Positions 17,039 through 21,977 of a DNA stretch of 21,977 bases are shown in pieces. The position numbers were made by a program, and so were the translations under genes. The stretch comes from Pholiota molesta (lineage: Eukaryota; Basidiomycota; Agaricomycetes; Agaricales; Strophariaceae), in the NCBI GenBank assembly GCA_014925825.1, contig JACGCK010000465.1, forward strand, positions 1 through 21,977, read 5' to 3'. How positions within the stretch are numbered: the first letter of the stretch is position 1; each line of letters starts with the position of its first letter. A model generated the notes under the pieces. The model had not been told where the DNA came from and did not search any database. It was given only the letters and a program-made list of their open reading frames with translations.

Positions 17039-20000
17039 ATGGACAAGGACAACCGTGACGACTTCACGTTTGCCAAACTCTCTGATCTTAAGTTACCGGT
17101 CACTTTCAGGATGTAGGCTAGGATAATCTGGTTCAACCCAACAGCTCTAAATCTGACACATACTCTGCGACAGTTCACAACTAGAAGGCGTCCGGAAGCC
17201 CAATTCCTTCACTGAGCTACTAGAGAAACCCGAACTACGATTCCACGGCGTGCAGTCAACGTGAGCCACCCAGATTTCGAAGATGTATATGGAAATAACC
17301 TCGGCTTAAAGTGCTCTTGCAGACCTCTATGTTACATGCCAACTTATCGCGGATAACAAGCCGCTGACGATACCCTTTCGCACCTCCTTTAAGGCTTTCA
17401 GGAATACCTACACGTACGTGCCGCGCGTTGAGCGTATTGTGATTTTTGGGTCTGACGACATGCTGTGTAGGTGGAACGAATGGATAACCCTCCCCATACG
17501 ATACTGCGACCTGCCCCTAAGCTCACAAATAACGTTCACTGTATGGGATATTGGAGGGCCGAGGGCTGCTATTCCTGTAGGAGGATCGACATTTCGGTTA
17601 TTTGGGAAGAAATGGTGCGTGGGCGTAATTGATTCTTTCAACACCATGACTTACACTCTTCATATCCCTCGCCACTCAGGACCCTCCGACGGGGAAAACA
17701 CAGACTCTTGCTCTGGCCGGGCGTCGAAGCAGACGGCTCGCTAGAGACCACGACGCCGAGCAAACTTGTTACTCAGGACGAAATGGGCCGCCTCGAGAAG
17801 GTGCGTGTATGTCAGACCTATCCCACTTCACATCCGTCTGACGGGCGTATGGTTCGCGGTTGAGCAGCTCGTCAAAAAATACGAGCGCGGCGATCTGCCA
17901 AAGTCCGACTGGCTTGACAAGATGGCGTTCCGGAAGATGGAGGAGATCCATGCGGTGAGTGCGCACCCGATTGCATTTTCGCTGCTTGGGTTGTAACCCC
18001 CCAGGCGTGTATGTTTTGAAACTGATCTGACGACCCCATTTGGGCCTGCCGACTTCAGGCTGCGACAGAGAAATCTGAGAATCTGTTTTTGTACATTGAT
18101 TTGCCACGTTTTGATTTCCCGGTGATATTCAGTGAACCTGTGCGTCCAGCGTCCATTCCTCATGCCAATCTTCTTTGTTCGTTAACACCGGGGTGTAGGA
18201 AGTGTCGGCGACTTCGTCGACAAACTCGAATCTGTCCCTTGCTGTGGTGCAAACTCCTACCACACCCTCAATATCATCTACCTTCCTCAGTGATACCAAT
18301 CTATGGAGTGTTGTCGACCCGGACATTGCTCATGAAAATCCTGTTGAGGATAAACACCGTCGTCTTGTTCGAAGCCATCGTAGCAGCCCTTATGACCGAG
18401 AACTCAAGCCCAATGCAAAGATCAGAGATGAGCTAGGAGTGAGCTTATTATACCTTTCGCGTCACCTCGACAGTCTAACAACAGAGTCACAGGTCATTCT
18501 CAGCTATTCTCCCAGCCAACCTCTGACATCGGAAGAGAAAGACCTGATTTGGAAGTTCAGGTTCTACCTTGCTCGAGACAAGAAGGGCCTGACCAAGTTC
18601 CTCAAATCGGTGGCATGGCGCGATTCGTCTGAAGTGAAGCAAGCTGTGGAAGAACTGCTACCTATGTGGACAGAAATCGACACTGATGATGCTCTGGAAC
18701 TCCTTGGTCCTGGTACAGTCGATTCGCGAGTACGGGCTTTTGCTGTAAAGCAGCTCAGCAGAGCTGACGATGACGTGAGTCCCTTCTGCATTAAATTTTC
18801 ATTTAAACGCGCATGCTTATAAGGCTTTAGGAATTACTGTTGTATTTATTGCAACTTGTCCAAGCTCTTAAATTTGAGAGTGCGGCGGCGGAACAAAGAT
18901 CCTCTAGAGCAACGCCAACTGCAATTTCATACGATGACAGTGGCCTTTCCGACTTTCTCATCGCTCGGGGCGTTGCGAATCCCATCCTTGGCAATCGATT
19001 ATATTGGTATCTCATGGTGGAAGTGGCATTGGAGGATAGGATCATGGCGAAAATGTATGGGCGTGTGGTGTATAAGTACATGAACAAAATTCTTGAGGTA
19101 GGGCGATATTCTCTTTTTCAATCACTCCCCTCTAAATGTCATTTAGGTCGAGGGCGGTTCTGAGCGACGAGAAACTATGCGTCGACAAGGACTCATGATC
19201 GATACGCTTGCCAAGCGCGCGAAAGAACTACGAACCTCGAAGGACCCAAGACCAAAGAAGATCGAGAAACTTCGAGCTATTATATCCGATCCCAAGAATA
19301 ACCTCTCATCAATGGATCCTTTGCCTCTCCCTCTAAATGCGAAGGTCGAAATAACGGGGATAATCGCCGAGAAATCGTCCGTCTTCAAATCTAACATGTA
19401 CCCTCTTCTCTTATACTTCCAATGCTCTAATGGTACCGAGTACCCCGTTATCTTCAAAGATGGGGACGATATGAGGCAGGACCAACTCGTCATCCAAATG
19501 TTCACCCTTATGGATCAGCTCTTACGGAAAGAAAATCTCGATCTGAAGCTTAGCCCATACGACGTTTTGGCGACGGGTCCAACGCAAGGCATGGTTCAGT
19601 TTATCCCGAGCAAGACCATTGCGACTATTGTGAGCGAACATGGAGTTTGCTCAATTATTTGCGCGCACACCACCCGGATGAAGGCAGTATTGGGACGTCG
19701 GGTGTCGAGCCCAGTGTGATTGACACTTTCGTGAGGAGTTGCGGTAAGAATATTTTATTGAGTCAATCGGAACGACAATTGAAGCTTATTTTAGCGGGCT
19801 ATTGTGTTGTAACGTACTTGCTTGGGGTGGGTGACAGGCATCTAGATAATCTGTTACTTTCACCCGATGGTAAGACGACCGCGTATTCTGTCATGCATTT
19901 TGCTCATCTTCAATTATTTTAGGCCATTTCTTCCATGGTATGCATATCTTTCATGAACATGATAGGAAATCAAACCAGAGACTGACAATTATCTATTAGT

Positions 20001-20373
20001 TGATTTTGGTTACATTCTAGGTCGAGATCCTAAGCCGTTCCCTCCTCAAGTAAAGGTTTGTAAGGAAATGGTAGATGGAATGGGTGGGGCCCAGTCTCCT
20101 CATTATGCTCGCTTCAAGAATTTCTGCTTCACAGCCTTCACCATTCTGCGAAAGAGCACCAACCTCATTCTGAATTTGGTAACCCTTATGGTGGACGCAA
20201 ACATTCCAGATATCAAGCATCGTGATGTCCACGAGCAGCTTCAAGAAAAGTTCCGATTAGACCTCACAGAAGAGGAAGCTATCAAGCACTTCGAGATACT
20301 CCTTAATGAAACATCGTACATCACCGTTATGCTTGACCGCTTCCATGATCTGGCACAGTATTGGCGTAGTTAA
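17039..20373 (+). CDS. VPS34: Class III phosphatidylinositol 3-kinase (Vps34), 14 exons, one apparent frameshift
   Basis: Makes PI3P on endosomes and autophagosomes, in complex with Vps15 and Vps30/Atg6 homologues. Exons: 17039-17112, 17174-17260, 17312-17413, 17471-17614, 17680-17800, 17868-17954, 18059-18139, 18199-18438, 18493-18774, 18831-19097, 19147-19743, 19795-19869, 19923-19937, 20000-20373; about 848 aa. Order: N-terminal C2 domain ([16 protein letters not shown]), a Ser/Thr-rich linker around exon 8, a helical PIK domain (SRHLD is intronic; [37 protein letters not shown]), then the kinase domain: [15 protein letters not shown], the catalytic loop GDRHLDN and the activation segment HVDFG. 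The C-terminus is the usual LAQYWRS. Within exon 11 the frame shifts by one base at about 19642-19644 (SEHG, then [13 protein letters not shown] in another frame), in the kinase domain. A sequencing error is likeliest. Confidence 0.93.
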
Positions 20374-20395
20374 TCTATTTGCTTTGTATAATAAT
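20374..20395. other. 22-bp gap between convergent stop codons
   Basis: The VPS34 TAA ends at 20373 and the aminotransferase stop codon begins at 20396 on the opposite strand. Each mature 3' UTR must therefore run into the other gene's coding region unless polyadenylation is unusually early. The AT-rich TATAATAATTTATG (20387-20400) could serve as a polyadenylation region on the plus strand. Confidence 0.8.
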
Positions 20396-21977
20396 TTATG
20401 TACTTGTTAGGGTTTCCCAGATTCTGTCTTCTATAGATCTAATCACCGACGACTTTGTATTTAGACTTGTCATGAAATACGCAACATCTCCTAGAGTCCT
20501 GAAGTGAATGCCAAACGGCGCCCCGCCTGGTGCGGAAGAGAGGGTCCCATCGGACGCGCGGAACTGATTTAAGGACTGGAAGAGCGCTTGAGCTGAGTGT
20601 GAAACATAACCTGTGTAAAGGATGAATTCAGTCTGACAATCGAAAGTGAATGTAAGCCAAAACCTACCAGCAGCGTTATCTTCAACTTTGATCGATAGAA
20701 CCGAACCTAGTGTCATGACCTCTTTGACTTGAGGAAGTTTCGAGATTTCTTGGATGAAGTTAGGATCCCACAAGCTCCATACCGGACTTTTCTCGCCATT
20801 ATCCTTAGCCCAGCATTCTTGCGCCGATATCCAGTCATTGGTCAACGACAATTTGTCAATCATCGAGAGCGCTTCATTGGCGACTTCACAACCGATAGGA
20901 TGTGCTGTGTATGAATGTCCATGAAGAAGTGCCTCGGCTTTGCTATCGCCAAGGAATGCCTCGAAGATAGACTGAGACGCGAGAGTCACCGCGAGGGGAA
21001 TAAGGCCGCCTGTGAGAACCTTTGCGTTGACTGAAATATCCGGGTAGACTCCGAGGAGTGGGCCGGTGCTTTCCATGCCGATGCGATTAAGTCCTACAAA
21101 AACCTCGTCGAAAATCACTGGAAGGCCAGACCACTTGGCCGAGGCACCTGAACGTCGACCACGAACGGTATCGACAAGGACGCGTTGGAATAGAGGGTCG
21201 ACGAAGAGCATTCCTCCTGCGCCCATTAGAAGTGGCTCGATAACTAGTGCTGCAAGTTTAGGTCCTCCTCGTTGCTTCAGTGCCTCTAAAGCGCGAGTTA
21301 TATATATGACATATGCGCGAGCGAGAGACGTTTGCAGACGATTTCCAACTTCATAGACCCAAGAAAGCGATTCGGCCTTGACCGTTTTAGAATTCGAAAA
21401 AGAGGCCAACGATCCAGGAATGTTGATCAACACTTCGCCATCCTTGATTCCGATAGTAGGAGGTCGAACCAGAATCCTTTGGCGTCATGCCACTCGCAGG
21501 TATACACGCCTTCTTCGCAAGCGTCCATTACACCGATGGTGTCTCCATGATAACTCCCCTTGAGCCCAAGGACCCCAGTTCCTTCTTTTCTTCATTTTTC
21601 AGATCATGTTGCTGACGTATGGTAAAGGCTCGAAGAGCCATTTTGATCGCGACTTCCATGCCAGTTGACCCATTATCCGAGAAGAAAGCGCGGCTGGCCC
21701 ATCCCTTTCCTGGCCCATTCTGAATCAACCGTTCCGCAAGCTTCAGCGCCGGAAGATGGACAGCCTGCGGGAACATCACATGTCCATAACGACCGCTGGC
21801 TCTCGCAGCTGCTAAAGTGAGAGACGGGTGTGCATGTCCGAAAGTCTGAGTCCACCATGAGGCAGAACCGTCGAATTGTGGTGACAAAACACTTGGGTCG
21901 AAAGGATCGTTGAGCGCGGTTTTGTTCGTAACGCTGAAAAAGTCTCCATGTGCACTATCAATGATTGACATTTTTTC
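20396..21977 (-). CDS. Class III aminotransferase, biotin DAPA aminotransferase type (partial at 5' end; two apparent frameshifts)
   Basis: Transfers the amino group from S-adenosylmethionine to 7-keto-8-aminopelargonate in biotin synthesis. In many fungi this domain is fused C-terminal to dethiobiotin synthetase, which would lie beyond the right edge; the frame is open to 21977. Motifs: SPQFDGSASWWTQ, GRYGHVMFP, FFSDNGSTGMEVAIKMA, GSYHGDTIGVMDACEEG, the PLP aspartate in VIFDEVFVG, the Schiff-base lysine in NAKVLTGG, and GHSYTAHPIGCEVA. One 57-nt intron (20611-20667) lies near the 3' end. The conserved protein crosses three frames: 21977 to about 21577, about 21573-21464, then 21463 to the end, implying one missing base in the GGGG run (21573-21576) and one near 21462-21465. 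Either sequencing errors or a young pseudogene. The aminotransferase family is secure; the biotin assignment is likely. Confidence 0.85.

Noticed and set aside
17261..17322. Possible further microexon in VPS34 (AG|AT|GTATAT near 17283), using the acceptor TTGCAG at 17322
   Set aside because: It would need 22- and 38-nt introns. The alternative acceptor TTAAAG at 17310-17311 gives a 51-nt intron, keeps frame and encodes [12 protein letters not shown].
18202..18822. 206-codon open frame presented as one exon
   Set aside because: It reads through a 54-nt stop-free intron (18439-18492) and past the donor at 18775; these are VPS34 exons 8 and 9.
19628..19680. A 54-nt intron (GTGAGC...GATGAAG) explaining the VPS34 frame change
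   Set aside because: Both sides of the break encode conserved kinase-domain residues (SEHG and [13 protein letters not shown]), which splicing would remove.
1..21977. tRNA or rRNA genes, CRISPR array, transposon with terminal repeats, secondary-metabolite cluster
   Set aside because: None seen on either strand by reading; the gene content is ordinary eukaryotic metabolism and wall biology.

Overview
The window is about 22 kb of a filamentous fungal genome, almost certainly a basidiomycete and probably an agaricomycete. This is inferred from very dense short introns (mostly 49-66 nt, GT-AG, CTRAY-like branch points) and from protein families read directly off the sequence. Every gene model below was assembled by hand, joining exons so that frame, splice sites and conserved family motifs agree.

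Layout, left to right. (1) 825-3168, +: GPI-anchored chitin deacetylase, 14 exons. (2) 4667-6065, +: small secreted Ser/Thr-rich GPI-type cell-surface protein, 8 exons. (3) 6892-7402, +: decayed 5' fragment of a sugar-porter gene. (4) 8518-10876, +: its intact paralogue, a 565-aa MFS sugar/lactose-permease-like transporter, 13 exons. (5) 11400-14009, -: cytosolic GH13 alpha-amylase, 20 exons, 499 aa, convergent with the transporter. (6) 15208-16705, +: mitochondrial ketol-acid reductoisomerase (ILV5), 6 exons. (7) 17039-20373, +: VPS34-type phosphatidylinositol 3-kinase, 14 exons, with one apparent single-base deletion. (8) 20396-21977, -: class III aminotransferase (biotin DAPA aminotransferase type), running off the right edge and carrying two apparent single-base deletions. 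Genes 7 and 8 are tail to tail with 22 bp between stop codons.

Functionally, genes 1 and 2 act at the cell wall or surface, 4 and 5 handle sugar or alpha-glucan, 6 is branched-chain amino-acid synthesis, 7 is endosomal/autophagic lipid signalling and 8 is biotin synthesis. This looks like an ordinary chromosomal segment, not a secondary-metabolite or mobile cluster.

The most unusual signal is in the splicing. In three independent genes the conserved protein can only be read if an extremely small exon is included: 2 nt in the chitin deacetylase (2203-2204), 2 nt in the GPI protein (5005-5006) and 4 nt followed by a GC-AG intron in the amylase (12183-12186). Each lies inside what would otherwise be a double-length intron, is flanked by two normal-sized introns with good splice sites, restores the frame, and supplies the amino acid the family expects. 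In the amylase it completes the codon of a catalytic aspartate. Skipping any of the three gives a premature stop by direct reading.
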